Of a stretch of 64,000 nucleotides of DNA, positions 36,146 to 46,459 are shown in pieces. Positions within the stretch are counted from its first letter, which is position 1. Each line of letters begins with the position of its first letter. The notes beneath the pieces are model-generated. The model was not told the origin of the DNA. It worked only from the letters and a program-made list of their open reading frames with translations, and ran no database searches. The translations under genes and the position numbers were made by a program. The DNA comes from Clostridiales bacterium COT073_COT-073 (GTDB taxonomy: Bacteria > Bacillota > Clostridia > Lachnospirales > Vallitaleaceae). The stretch is taken from contig RQYD01000008.1 in NCBI GenBank assembly GCA_003858485.1, positions 1-64,000 of the forward strand, written 5' to 3'.

Positions 36146-37290
36146 TTTCTGACAAAGCGGCGTAATTGTTTGATTTTTTCCGCCATCAGCACAGCTGTCT
36201 GGCGAACTTCTGCTTCGCTTGTTTGATAACCCAAACTTAAACGAATGCTGCCTTCCGGATACTCTGCCCGAATTGCCTCAATCACATGGGAAATGCGATT
36301 TTTCTTTGACTGACAGGCAGAACCGGTGCTGATATAAATACCTTCGGTTTCTAATGCATGAAGCAAGACCTCAGCCCGAATATCAGGCAAGCCGATATTA
36401 ATAATAAAGGGGCTGGATAACTCCAATGGTGCATTCAGCCTATAGTCAACTCCCTGTACCGACAGCTCATTTAAAAACAGCTGCCGAATCTGCTCAGCCT
36501 TGATAAAATGCTGCTGCTGTCCGGCAATTGCCAGCTCGGCTGCCAGCTCAAAGGCCCGAACCGCCGGATAATTTTCTGTTCCCGGCCGCAGCCCGGATTG
36601 GTGTTTACCGCCAAATAAAAGGGCTTCTATCTTTATTCCTTTTTTTAAATAAAATAAGCCAATTCCTTTGGGCCCGCCAATTTTATGAGCACCCAAAGAA
36701 ATGCTGTCGACATTTTTTAACATCGGCATCCTGACTTTACCAAAAGCCTGAACACAATCGGAATGAAAAATGATATCACACCTGACTGCTTTAACTCGCT
36801 GGGCGATCGCTTCAATATCCTGCATAACACCGGTTTCATTATTAACTGCCATTACACTGACCAGGATCGTTTCCGGTCTGATTTTGCTCAGCAATTCTTC
36901 GATATCGACCCGGCCGGCCGGATCAACCGGCAAAATTTCAATGACAAAACCCTCTTTTTCCAGGTGCCGAACCGCTTCCAAAACCGACGGATGCTCAATT
37001 GCCGTAGTCAGCAAATGATTGCCCTTCTGCCGGTTGGCTCGGGCAATGCCTAAAATCGCCAGATTATTTGATTCAGTCCCACCTGAGGTAAAAAAAATCT
37101 CAGAGGCGGACACCCCCAAGATTTTTGCCAAATGCTCCCGGCTTTTGGTCATTTTCTTTTCAACTTCATAGCCTTTGCTATGCAGGGATGAGGGATTGGC
37201 ATAATCTGCCTGATAGGTTTCAGTTATTTCCGCCAATACTTCCTTTAAGATCGGCATGGTCGCCGCATTATCCAAATATATTTCCTGCAT
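36142..37290 (-). CDS. Cysteine desulfurase (NifS/IscS family) paired with ThiI
   Basis: 382 residues. PLP lysine K203 in GAHKIGGPKG; substrate-binding TSGGTESNN near 69; active-site cysteine C326 in STGSACQSK. It removes sulfur from cysteine as an enzyme persulfide. Linkage to thiI (about 200 bp away, same strand) indicates the NifZ-like partner for 4-thiouridine rather than a general Fe-S donor. The last codon pair runs directly into repeat A, which supplies the TGA stop, so the C-terminus may have been trimmed or reshaped by the repeat. Confidence 0.93.
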   Translation of the reverse strand: MQEIYLDNAATMPILKEVLAEITETYQADYANPSSLHSKGYEVEKKMTKSREHLAKILGVSASEIFFTSGGTESNNLAILGIARANRQKGNHLLTTAIEHPSVLEAVRHLEKEGFVIEILPVDPAGRVDIEELLSKIRPETILVSVMAVNNETGVMQDIEAIAQRVKAVRCDIIFHSDCVQAFGKVRMPMLKNVDSISLGAHKIGGPKGIGLFYLKKGIKIEALLFGGKHQSGLRPGTENYPAVRAFELAAELAIAGQQQHFIKAEQIRQLFLNELSVQGVDYRLNAPLELSSPFIINIGLPDIRAEVLLHALETEGIYISTGSACQSKKNRISHVIEAIRAEYPEGSIRLSLGYQTSEAEVRQTAVLMAEKIKQLRRFVRK

Positions 37291-37329
37291 TTTTCCAACT
37301 CATTTCTGATCTTCGCCTTACCGGCGCTT

Positions 37330-37376
37330 CCTTATTTTATATCTCAGCTTTCTGACCGTCTTTTTCGGTTCTATCC
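37330..37376 (-). repeat. Dispersed repeat, family B, copy 4 (partial)
   Basis: Minus strand: GGGACGGGATAGAACCGAAA, AAGACGGTCAGAAAG, then CTGAGATATAAAATAAGG. This matches the family order, but the 5' hairpin is incomplete. It lies in the gap between cheY and the desulfurase gene. Confidence 0.5.
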
Positions 37377-37453
37377 CGTCCCTTTCACAATTACTCTGCA
37401 AGATCACTTACAGGGCACATCTCAGGAAAGCACGGGAATTGATTGATATCTAA

Positions 37454-37816
37454 TTATTTTAGTGCATTTTCAATTGCTTCAATTACTCTGGGTTTTTGGA
37501 AAGGTTTGACCACAAAGTCCTTGGCACCGGCCTTAATCGCATCAACCACCATGGCCTGCTGGCCCATGGCTGAGCACATGATTACTTTGGCATTGGGACT
37601 GACTTCCAGTATCTTAGGCAAAGCCTGAACACCATCCATAACCGGCATGGTAATATCCAGGGTCACTACTTCCGGCTGCAATTCCTTGGCTTTTTGAATT
37701 GCCTCCTCCCCGTTACCGGCTTCCCCCACGATCTCCATACCTTCTTCTTCCAGCATTTTCTTTAGCACTGTTCTCATAAACACAGCATCATCTACAACCA
37801 ATACTTTTGTTGCCAT
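37454..37816 (-). CDS. cheY: CheY-like single-domain response regulator
   Basis: 120 residues, one receiver domain only. Acidic pocket D9/D10, phospho-acceptor D54 in LDITMPVMDG, S82, and K104 in VVKPF are all present, and the sequence strongly resembles chemotaxis CheY. It starts one base after the rsmE stop, so it is read with prmA-rsmE. No chemotaxis or flagellar gene is near. It could act with a distant chemotaxis array or with the Tad pilus. GAGGATGC precedes the ATG. Confidence 0.9.
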   Translation of the reverse strand: MATKVLVVDDAVFMRTVLKKMLEEEGMEIVGEAGNGEEAIQKAKELQPEVVTLDITMPVMDGVQALPKILEVSPNAKVIMCSAMGQQAMVVDAIKAGAKDFVVKPFQKPRVIEAIENALK

Positions 37817-38563
37817 TTAAGCATCCTCCTCAATCATAATTGTTACCATTGACAAAAACGCCGCTGCCGCCGTTTCCGTCCTTAAAATCCGCTTTCCTAA
37901 GGTAATCATCCGGGCATTGGTCAAGGTCTTTAAGTCAGCTGTTTCTTCCGCCGAATATCCCCCTTCCGGACCAATCATACAGGCAATTTTTGAAGATTTT
38001 TCAATACTGGCCAAAGCCTGCCTGGTCGCACTGATTCCGGTCGCATCCTCATGCGGTGCAAAAAACATTTGATATTGTCCAGCCATGGCCATGACCTGTT
38101 TAAAAGAAACCGGCATTTGCACCACCGGCACTTTGCCCCGGCCTGACTGCTTAGCTGCACTTTCAGCAATTTTATTCCAGCGCTCCACTTTTTTGGCAGC
38201 TGTTTTTTCATCCAGTTTCTGGACACTTCGTTTCATCGCCACCGGATAAATCTGGCTCACTCCCAACTCAACGCTTTTTTGAATGATCCACTCCATTTTT
38301 TCCTGTTTGGGCAAGCCCTGAAATAAAGTAATTTCAGCTGGCAGTTCCGTGTAACTGCGATGGATATCGCTGATTTGACAAATAATTTCGGTTTCTCTGC
38401 CTTCTTTTATTATACAATAATAATCCGTGCCTTGTCCATCATTTAAAATAATTTCCTGACCGGGTTTTAAACGCAGGACCCGCAAAATATGATTACAATC
38501 AGCACCAACTACCCGGATCTGACTATCTTCGATCTGTTCCCGGGCCACAAAAAACTTATGCAT
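37817..38563 (-). CDS. rsmE: 16S rRNA m3U1498 methyltransferase RsmE
   Basis: About 248 residues from MHKFFVAREQIED. The start at 38563 overlaps the prmA end by 8 bp. The longer frame from 38599 would reach further into prmA and add a leader that the family lacks. PUA-like N-terminus (NHILRVLRLKPGQEI), then a knotted SPOUT domain with MIGPEGGYSAEE and the C-terminal LGKRILRTETA. It methylates U1498 of 16S rRNA. The order prmA-rsmE is common in Firmicutes. Confidence 0.95.
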   Translation of the reverse strand: MHKFFVAREQIEDSQIRVVGADCNHILRVLRLKPGQEIILNDGQGTDYYCIIKEGRETEIICQISDIHRSYTELPAEITLFQGLPKQEKMEWIIQKSVELGVSQIYPVAMKRSVQKLDEKTAAKKVERWNKIAESAAKQSGRGKVPVVQMPVSFKQVMAMAGQYQMFFAPHEDATGISATRQALASIEKSSKIACMIGPEGGYSAEETADLKTLTNARMITLGKRILRTETAAAAFLSMVTIMIEEDA

Positions 38564-39464
38564 GAGCGGCCACCATTCGCCATTCGCCTTTCTCAGCAAT
38601 TTCGATTACTTTCAACCCTTCATCAGTCAACGCTTTCTCAACAGCACCTACTTTATCGGCAATAATTCCGGAAGTAATAAAAATTCCGCCCGACTTTAAG
38701 AATTTTTTAATATCTTTAGCTAAAAGGCAGATCACTTCGGCTAAAATATTGGCTACCACCACTTCATATTGAGCGGTCACACCCTCAGCCAAATTTCCGG
38801 TTCTGACCGTAATCCGAGTCTGCTCGCCATTAAACTCTACATTTTCTTTAGCCACTTTAACAGCATTTTCATCCAAATCAATGGCCAGGACCTGGCCGGC
38901 TCCTAATTTAGCAGCAGCAATGGCCAGAATTCCGGAACCGGTACCAACATCCAGAACCTGATCTCCCGGCTGCATATATTTTTCCAGAGCACGCAGGCAA
39001 AGCTCCGTCGTTTCATGAGTGCCTGAGCCAAAGGCCATCCCCGGGTCAAGGCCAATTGTAATCGGATAATTATGATCCGCTTCCTCCCAAATCGGATAAA
39101 TAAAAATTTTTTCGCCGACGGCAAAGCTGTGATAATATTTTTTCCAGCTGTTGGCCCAGTCTTCCTCGGCCGTGGAATAAGTGGTAAAAACGATTTCCTG
39201 ACACAAAAAGGGACGGAGAAAGGTTTTGATTTCCTCCGCCTTTTCCGTCATATCTTCTGATAAATAAAAGCTGATTGGAATGCTCTCCTGCTTTTGATTT
39301 AATTCCTCCGGCAAAATATCGACAAATAATGCCCGACAATCCTCCTCTGTCAATGAGTAATCTTCAATTTCAATCCCCTGTAAATAGGGTACATCGGTTA
39401 AGACGGCAGTGACAATATCGAGTTTTTCTGCCGGTACACGAAAACTATATTTGATCCAGTTCAT
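38556..39464 (-). CDS. prmA: Ribosomal protein L11 methyltransferase PrmA
   Basis: 302 residues. An N-terminal substrate-recognition domain is followed by a Rossmann methyltransferase domain with LDVGTGSGILAIAAAKLGA near 165-183 and the target-side segment VVANILAEVI. The central LDPGMAFGSGTHETTELCL is diagnostic. It trimethylates L11. It is 130 bp downstream of dnaJ and overlaps rsmE. Confidence 0.96.
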   Translation of the reverse strand: MNWIKYSFRVPAEKLDIVTAVLTDVPYLQGIEIEDYSLTEEDCRALFVDILPEELNQKQESIPISFYLSEDMTEKAEEIKTFLRPFLCQEIVFTTYSTAEEDWANSWKKYYHSFAVGEKIFIYPIWEEADHNYPITIGLDPGMAFGSGTHETTELCLRALEKYMQPGDQVLDVGTGSGILAIAAAKLGAGQVLAIDLDENAVKVAKENVEFNGEQTRITVRTGNLAEGVTAQYEVVVANILAEVICLLAKDIKKFLKSGGIFITSGIIADKVGAVEKALTDEGLKVIEIAEKGEWRMVAAHA

Positions 39465-39594
39465 GACTTCTCCGTTTCCTGACCACTTATTTGCCTTTGG
39501 CCTTGCGATCGGCCTTACCCTAACCGGCCGTCAGCCATATTTTAACTAAGGGGCCTATTTTGTCCGGTATCAGCAAATGGTCAATTTCAATCTC

Positions 39595-40779
39595 CTATTT
39601 ATTATCGTCTTCGGCAAACATATTGTCAAGTCCATCTTTCATTTTATCGAAAAAGCCTTTTTTCTTGGAATTCCCTTTTTGGGGACTACTTTTCTTGCCA
39701 CCTAAACTTTCTTCCAATTTGCGCAAAAGCTCCTTTTGCTCTTCATTTAAATTTTTCGGTGTTTCTACCACCACCGTAATATATTGATCACCACGAATCC
39801 GGGAATTATTTAAATACGGTACGCCTTTGCCACGCAGCCGGAACCTGGTACCGGTCTGTGTACCTGCATTCATTGGATAGGACACTTCCCCTTCCAGGGT
39901 CGGCACTACCAGTTCAGCTCCCAAAGCTGCCTGAGTAAAGGTGATCGGCATGGTGTAATAAATATCATTGCCCACTCTTTCAAAATCTTTAGAGGACTTA
40001 ACATAAAGAGTCAGTAAAATATCACCCCTTGGCCCGCCATTAATGCCCGGCTCACCCTTGCCCCGCAAACGAATGGTTTGCCCATCCTCAATGCCGGCCG
40101 GAATGGTGACACTGATCCGCTTCTTGGTCTTGACATAACCGCCGCCGCTACAAGTGGTACATTTTTCTTTAATCGTTTTACCAGTTCCATTACAGGTTGA
40201 GCATGGCCGTACACTGGAAACTGCTCCAAACATAGTCTGCTGATTATAACGAACCTGGCCTGAACCATTACAAGTGGTACAGGTTTCCGGTTTAGTTCCA
40301 GGCTTGGCGCCGGAACCGGAACAGGTGCTGCACTCCTCAGAAATCGTAATATTTAAATCTTTTTCCACGCCAAAAACAGCCTCTTTAAATTCCAATTCCA
40401 AACTGGCTCGTAAAGAAGCTCCCTGTCTTGGCGCATTCGGATTGGCCCGGCGGCCGCCGCCGAATATATCCCCGAAAAAGTCACCGAAAATATCGCCCAT
40501 ATCCATGCCGCTAAAACCGCCAAATCCACCATAGCCACCGCCTGCTCCCTGAGAAAAGGCAGCATGCCCGAACTGATCATATTGCTGCCGCTTTTGCGGG
40601 TCATTTAAAACTTCATAGGCTTCGGTCGCTTCTCTGAATTTAGCTTCGGCTACTTTATCATCCGGATTGGTATCTGGATGATATTGCTTGGCCAGCTTGC
40701 GATATGCTCTTTTTAATTCCTTTTCATCTGCTGTCTTACTGACACCCAGCACTTCATAATAATCTCTTTTTTCTGCCAT
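39595..40779 (-). CDS. dnaJ: Chaperone protein DnaJ
   Basis: 394 residues. J domain with YHPDTNPDD near 33, Gly/Phe linker, four CxxCxGxG zinc repeats ([32 protein letters not shown]) and the C-terminal substrate domain. It is the co-chaperone that loads clients on DnaK. It follows dnaK by 175 bp, a gap holding a hairpin that may lower readthrough. Confidence 0.97.
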   Translation of the reverse strand: MAEKRDYYEVLGVSKTADEKELKRAYRKLAKQYHPDTNPDDKVAEAKFREATEAYEVLNDPQKRQQYDQFGHAAFSQGAGGGYGGFGGFSGMDMGDIFGDFFGDIFGGGRRANPNAPRQGASLRASLELEFKEAVFGVEKDLNITISEECSTCSGSGAKPGTKPETCTTCNGSGQVRYNQQTMFGAVSSVRPCSTCNGTGKTIKEKCTTCSGGGYVKTKKRISVTIPAGIEDGQTIRLRGKGEPGINGGPRGDILLTLYVKSSKDFERVGNDIYYTMPITFTQAALGAELVVPTLEGEVSYPMNAGTQTGTRFRLRGKGVPYLNNSRIRGDQYITVVVETPKNLNEEQKELLRKLEESLGGKKSSPQKGNSKKKGFFDKMKDGLDNMFAEDDNK

Positions 40780-40808
40780 GGTTATCCCCTATTTCTAAAA
40801 ACATGAAT

Positions 40809-40848
40809 GGGAGCTGCTGCATCATTGTTTAACTAGGCAACAGCTCCT
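40809..40848. repeat. Inverted repeat between dnaK and dnaJ (GAGCTGYTGC type)
   Basis: GGGAGCTGCTGC pairs with GCAACAGCTCC around a 16-base loop. It may be a partial terminator or processing site. The GC-rich stretch that follows (40848-40940) has further short self-complementary parts (CCGG/CCGG, GGGGCG/CGCCCC). Confidence 0.6.
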
Positions 40849-40954
40849 GGGCGGGGCGGCGATGGGATTGTCTGCCTGATTCTCCGGTTTGCTTCCGGAA
40901 AATCGCCTCCGGCAAAAACCCTGACTCCGCGCCCCTCCATTATTCCTGCTTTAT

Positions 40955-42841
<1,887 letters not shown>

Positions 42842-42947
42842 CTAATAATAAAATCATTTTTCATCTATCAATTAATCTGGTCATATTCCGATGAATATGT
42901 CCGGATGTTTTTATAACTCTGCTGCTCCAGGCACTATTACCATCTGC

Positions 42948-43121
42948 AAAAACTAAATGTGCGCCAGACCACTTTTAGCGATCTTTCACACAGTTTTTAG
43001 GAAACTTGCAGCTCTCAGGTTCGCTGACATGGCTCGCTTTCGCGACATGCTGCGCAAGTCGCTATCGCTTCCGCCATTCTGCGTTTCTCTAAAAACTAAA
43101 CGTGTGCCAGACCACTTTTAG
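42948..43121. repeat. Structured 143-bp repeat element beside grpE (family C)
   Basis: Two 31-bp direct repeats (42948-42978 and 43091-43121; two mismatches) begin AAAAACTAAA and end CCAGACCACTTTTAG. Inside, AGTTTTTAGGAAAC (42992-43005) pairs with GTTTCTCTAAAAACT (43083-43097), and ACTTGCAG pairs with CTGCGCAAGT further in. The right repeat overlaps the grpE stop codon (43118-43120). Confidence 0.75.
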
Positions 43122-43690
43122 TTAGCTACTTTAACGACACTGTGGCGAATCACTTTGTCTTTATATAAATATCCCTTTTGATAAACCTCCGAAATTATAT
43201 TTTCACCAAATTCCGGATTTTCCTCATGACTGATGGCACTGTGCAGGTCATGGTCAAATTCCTTACCTAAAGCCTCAATTTCTTTAACTCCTAAACTCTC
43301 CAGGGTAGTCAGCAATTTTTTATAAACCATTTCCATGCCGGCAATGATCCCATCTCTTTCTTCCGGGACATGAGCAAAAGCCCGGTCAAAGTCATCCAAA
43401 ACCGGCAGCAGTTCTTCAATAATATCGGCTGCGCCTTTATCCTGCATCATTTCCTTTTCCTTCACCGAGCGTTTGCGATAATTATCAAACTCTGCCAACA
43501 TTCGGCGATAGGCATCATCCTTTTCAGCATTTTCCTTCATCAGCCTGGCAATTTCTGCCTTAGTCACTTCTTCTTCGGTCGCTTCAGCCACCGGCTCAAC
43601 CGATTCCGTTCCTGCTGCTTCCGCCTGTTCTGCCGCCGTTTCCAGCGGCTGCTCCTGCCCTAATTCCTGTTTAAACTCCTGATTTTCCAT
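43118..43690 (-). CDS. grpE: Nucleotide exchange factor GrpE
   Basis: 190 residues. A Glu/Ala-rich disordered N-terminus (about 1-50) leads to the long coiled coil (AEFDNYRKRSVKEKEMM) and the beta domain ending GYLYKDKVIRHSVVKVAN. It releases ADP from DnaK. It lies between hrcA (78 bp) and dnaK. The TAA stop falls inside the end of structured repeat C, so the repeat begins exactly at the end of the gene. Confidence 0.96.
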   Translation of the reverse strand: MENQEFKQELGQEQPLETAAEQAEAAGTESVEPVAEATEEEVTKAEIARLMKENAEKDDAYRRMLAEFDNYRKRSVKEKEMMQDKGAADIIEELLPVLDDFDRAFAHVPEERDGIIAGMEMVYKKLLTTLESLGVKEIEALGKEFDHDLHSAISHEENPEFGENIISEVYQKGYLYKDKVIRHSVVKVAN

Positions 43691-43768
43691 TTTACCCGCT
43701 CTTTCCTTTCCTTATATTAACTGGCGCTTCGCCTTCTCCGGTTTAATGTTCTCAGCATTGCCGCTGTT

Positions 43769-44809
43769 TCATCGCCGGGAAAGCTGCGTTAACAGCTCAT
43801 CCACATCTTTAATCAACATCCGCAAATTGGATATGGTATTGACATAATCCATCCGCTTTGGTCCGATAATGGCAATGGCACCGGCTTTTTCCCCATTAAT
43901 ATGATAGCTGGTGGTGATCAAACTTAAATCTCTCAGATCCTGAATATTATTTTCTTCCCCAATTACAATCTTAACATTGCCATCATCACTTTCAAAAGTG
44001 GTATTGATAATATCCTCCAGGATCTCTTCCTGCTCTAAGGCCTTCATGATCGAAGACGCTTTGCCGACATCCTGAAACTCCGGTAATTTCATCATATTGG
44101 CTGCTCCATAAGTAAAGATATCGGCTTCATCAATCTGACGAATCGCCTTAAAAATAACGTCCAGTACCTCCGACATAATTCTTTGTTCCTGAGCATTATT
44201 GCCTTTGATCCGATGAATGCAGTCCAAATTAATTTCTTCCAGGGTCATACCCTTTAGTTCCTGATTAATGCAAACCGAAAGCCTGGTCAAAAGCTCCTGA
44301 TGGATCGGCTGCTCCAAATGGATCAAACTGTCTTTGACCTGATTGCGCTCAGCCACTACAATGACCAGTAGATCCTGACTGCTGACCTCAACCAGTTGAA
44401 TATTTTTGATCTTGGTTTTTTTATATTGCGGGGTACTGATCAAAGTTGCATAATTGGTTTCCTCCGCCAACCGTTTGGCAATAATTTTCAATAAATCCTC
44501 AATCCGTCCGGCACTGGCTTTGAGTTCTTCCAAATATACCAATTTTCGGTATTCCGCTTTTTGCAACTGCATGACCATATCGACATACAGCCGATAACCC
44601 TTGTCAGAGGGAATTCGGCCGGCTGAAGCATGAGGCTGGATAATAAATCCCAGTTCTTCTAAATCACTCATTTCATTGCGGATGGTGGCTGGAGAAACTC
44701 CTAAATTATACTGCTTGGAAATGGTTCTCGAGCCAACCGGCAAAGCCGTTTCAAAGTAGTTATTAATAATTGCTTTTAGTATTTCCTGTTTGCGTTCATC
44801 CAGTTGCAC
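43769..44809 (-). CDS. hrcA: Heat-inducible transcription repressor HrcA
   Basis: 346 residues. N-terminal winged helix (LDERKQEILKAIINNYFETA; SPATIRNEMSDLEELGFI) and the C-terminal HrcA domain (IVIGEENNIQDLRDLSLITT). It represses its own operon by binding CIRCE, with GroEL as co-factor. First gene of hrcA-grpE-dnaK-dnaJ. A perfect CIRCE lies 28 bp upstream. Confidence 0.97.
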   Translation of the reverse strand: MQLDERKQEILKAIINNYFETALPVGSRTISKQYNLGVSPATIRNEMSDLEELGFIIQPHASAGRIPSDKGYRLYVDMVMQLQKAEYRKLVYLEELKASAGRIEDLLKIIAKRLAEETNYATLISTPQYKKTKIKNIQLVEVSSQDLLVIVVAERNQVKDSLIHLEQPIHQELLTRLSVCINQELKGMTLEEINLDCIHRIKGNNAQEQRIMSEVLDVIFKAIRQIDEADIFTYGAANMMKLPEFQDVGKASSIMKALEQEEILEDIINTTFESDDGNVKIVIGEENNIQDLRDLSLITTSYHINGEKAGAIAIIGPKRMDYVNTISNLRMLIKDVDELLTQLSRR

Positions 44810-44836
44810 GTGATTTCCCCCTTTCCATTTTTATTG

Positions 44837-44863
44837 TTAGCACTCAATCATTTGGAGTGCTAA
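44837..44863. promoter_or_regulatory. CIRCE operator
   Basis: TTAGCACTC, 9-base spacer, GAGTGCTAA: a perfect match to the CIRCE consensus. It lies between the hrcA promoter and the hrcA start and is the HrcA binding site. Confidence 0.98.
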
Positions 44864-44872
44864 CATAGCCAT

Positions 44873-44901
44873 ATCATATATAAAAAAAGGAGCTTTGTCA
44901 A
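44873..44901 (-). promoter_or_regulatory. Sigma-A promoter of the hrcA operon
   Basis: Minus-strand TTGACA (44896-44901), 17 bp, TATGAT (44873-44878). Transcription would start near 44866, at the edge of CIRCE. The -35 box lies in the loop and stem of the preceding terminator. Confidence 0.88.
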
Positions 44902-44913
44902 GCCCCTTTTTTT
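44882..44913 (-). terminator. Terminator of the SLH/CAP gene, overlapping the hrcA promoter
   Basis: AAAAAAAGG-A-GCTT pairs with AAGC-C-CCTTTTTTT around loop TGTC with one mismatch. Six bases beyond the SLH/CAP stop. It shares bases with the hrcA -35 element. Confidence 0.8.
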
Positions 44914-44918
44914 ATATT

Positions 44919-46049
44919 TTATTGATTCTTAATACTTTCCGATTTCGGCTCAATAAAAAACTGAACCCAATAATGTTTATATTCGGTGTCGGCATTGACA
45001 TAACCAATCCCAATTTCAGTAAATTTATCGGACAGAATATTGGCCCGATGACCTTCTGATTTCATCCAGGCATTAACCACCGCCTGCGGAGTACTATGGC
45101 CGGCCGCAATATTCTCGCCCAGATAGCGGTAATCAATTCCCGCTTCTTTTATAATCGTAAAAGTATCCTGACCATTGGGACGGGTATGCGAGAACAGCTG
45201 TGTAATTTCATTCGCTCTGACCTGAGCCAATGATTCAACCTGTTGATGAATGGTCAATGGCTCTAATTTAGCCTGGCTTCGCTCCTCATTAATTAGTCGT
45301 AAAACTTCTGTCTTAAATTCCTCACGTTTTTTATCAGCCGGGCTTTGAACCGGACCAGCCGGAATGAACTCACTGGTAATTTCCGACTCAAAGTCCATAG
45401 TTTGATTAAGAAAATCCGCTAATTTGCGATAAATCATCAAAGTTTGGGCTCTGGTAATATGCATTTGACCGGCGAAAGTACCGGCTTCATCAACTCCTGT
45501 TAAGATCCCCAAATGAAAAACAGTGGCCACATTTTGCCGGTTATGCCAACCGCTGATTTTTTGATAATCGCCAATCTTTAAGGACTGGCCGGTGGCTGCC
45601 AATTCTTGTTCATCTGGTAGCGGCACTGCCATTTGTCTTAGCATATTGCAGATGATGGCTGCCATTTCATAGCGGTTTAACATCCGGTGCAAGTGGTTAA
45701 CCCCACCAGCCAGATACATTAAATTATACTTTTGGGCAATTATTTCGGCTGGCTGATACCAGGTCACCGCCTGACTCTCATATTGCTGCATTTCTTCCGG
45801 ATAAAAGGCCCGACCGATAATCGTTAAAAACTCGGCACCGGTTACTTCAGCGGCCGGTGAAAAATATTTTAGACCACTGCTACCATCGGCATAAGTTCCA
45901 TAAATAATCCCATCCCGGTAAGCCTGCTCAATGGCAGCATGTGCCCAATGTGCTGCCGGCACATCCAAAAAGACTACTGTTTGAGCATTGGTCCGGACTG
46001 TACCAAAACTTAAAATAAACACAAAAACTAAAATAAATATACTCTTCAT
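44919..46049 (-). CDS. SLH-anchored CAP-superfamily (SCP/PR1-like) secreted protein
   Basis: About 376 residues from MKSIFILVFVFIL; AAGGGG lies just ahead, which favours this over the ATG at 46076. Signal peptide (about 1-24), three SLH repeats (about 25-220; FLDVPAAHWAHAAIEQAYRD) and a C-terminal CAP domain (about 255-370). The CAP domain has FSHTRPNG, YLGENIAAG and SEGHRANIL, holding the usual His/Glu residues. Such proteins are common on Clostridia surfaces. The biochemical role is not settled (protease-like, lipid-binding and sporulation roles are all proposed in the family). Confidence 0.92.
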   Translation of the reverse strand: MKSIFILVFVFILSFGTVRTNAQTVVFLDVPAAHWAHAAIEQAYRDGIIYGTYADGSSGLKYFSPAAEVTGAEFLTIIGRAFYPEEMQQYESQAVTWYQPAEIIAQKYNLMYLAGGVNHLHRMLNRYEMAAIICNMLRQMAVPLPDEQELAATGQSLKIGDYQKISGWHNRQNVATVFHLGILTGVDEAGTFAGQMHITRAQTLMIYRKLADFLNQTMDFESEITSEFIPAGPVQSPADKKREEFKTEVLRLINEERSQAKLEPLTIHQQVESLAQVRANEITQLFSHTRPNGQDTFTIIKEAGIDYRYLGENIAAGHSTPQAVVNAWMKSEGHRANILSDKFTEIGIGYVNADTEYKHYWVQFFIEPKSESIKNQ

Positions 46050-46251
46050 GATGTCTGCCCCTTGTTGACTGGTCATCTCGAATTGTCTGGTGTTACATTT
46101 TTTACTTAGCCAAAGCCATCATTCCATCTTTTAGTGCTTCTGACTACTCAGTCGGCCCGGCATCTCATTTAAAATAAGATCGCTAAACCTTAACTTGCGC
46201 ATAATCAGGTATAATTCCTAAAAAGTTTTGATTTACTTGACCTGTAAAAAA

Positions 46252-46285
46252 CTACGCTTTACATTCTACAATTGTAAAACGCAGT
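46252..46285 (-). other. Hairpin at the 5' end of the SLH/CAP mRNA
   Basis: Minus-strand CTGCGTTTTAC pairs with GTAAAGCGTAG (wobbles allowed), loop AATTGTAGAAT. It would form within the first bases of the transcript from the promoter at 46295-46323, consistent with an mRNA-stabilising or regulatory structure. Confidence 0.5.
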
Positions 46286-46294
46286 TGCAAACGC

Positions 46295-46323
46295 ATACTA
46301 ACACAAGTATCGACAAACATCAA
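46295..46323 (-). promoter_or_regulatory. Extended -10 promoter of the SLH/CAP gene
   Basis: Minus-strand TTGATG (46318-46323), 17 bp, TAGTAT (46295-46300), with TGT just before the -10. The leader would be about 240 bases long. Confidence 0.6.
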
Positions 46324-46459
46324 TGATTTTTTTATAAAAATTATAATCCGGAGTTTTTATGCTTTTTTAACAATGAACTTAGTCCTAAATTTTCACATTC
46401 TACAAGTGTTATTTTACCTAAGTCTACCTGTCAATCTCATTCCTGAAGCGGTTTTAAAA

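Larger units (their letters stand above)
46050..46459. other. Intergenic region between the SLH/CAP gene and hemW
   Basis: No gene was seen. It contains the SLH/CAP promoter, a 5'-leader hairpin, and two copies of ACATTCTACAA (starting near 46261 and 46400). Confidence 0.6.
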
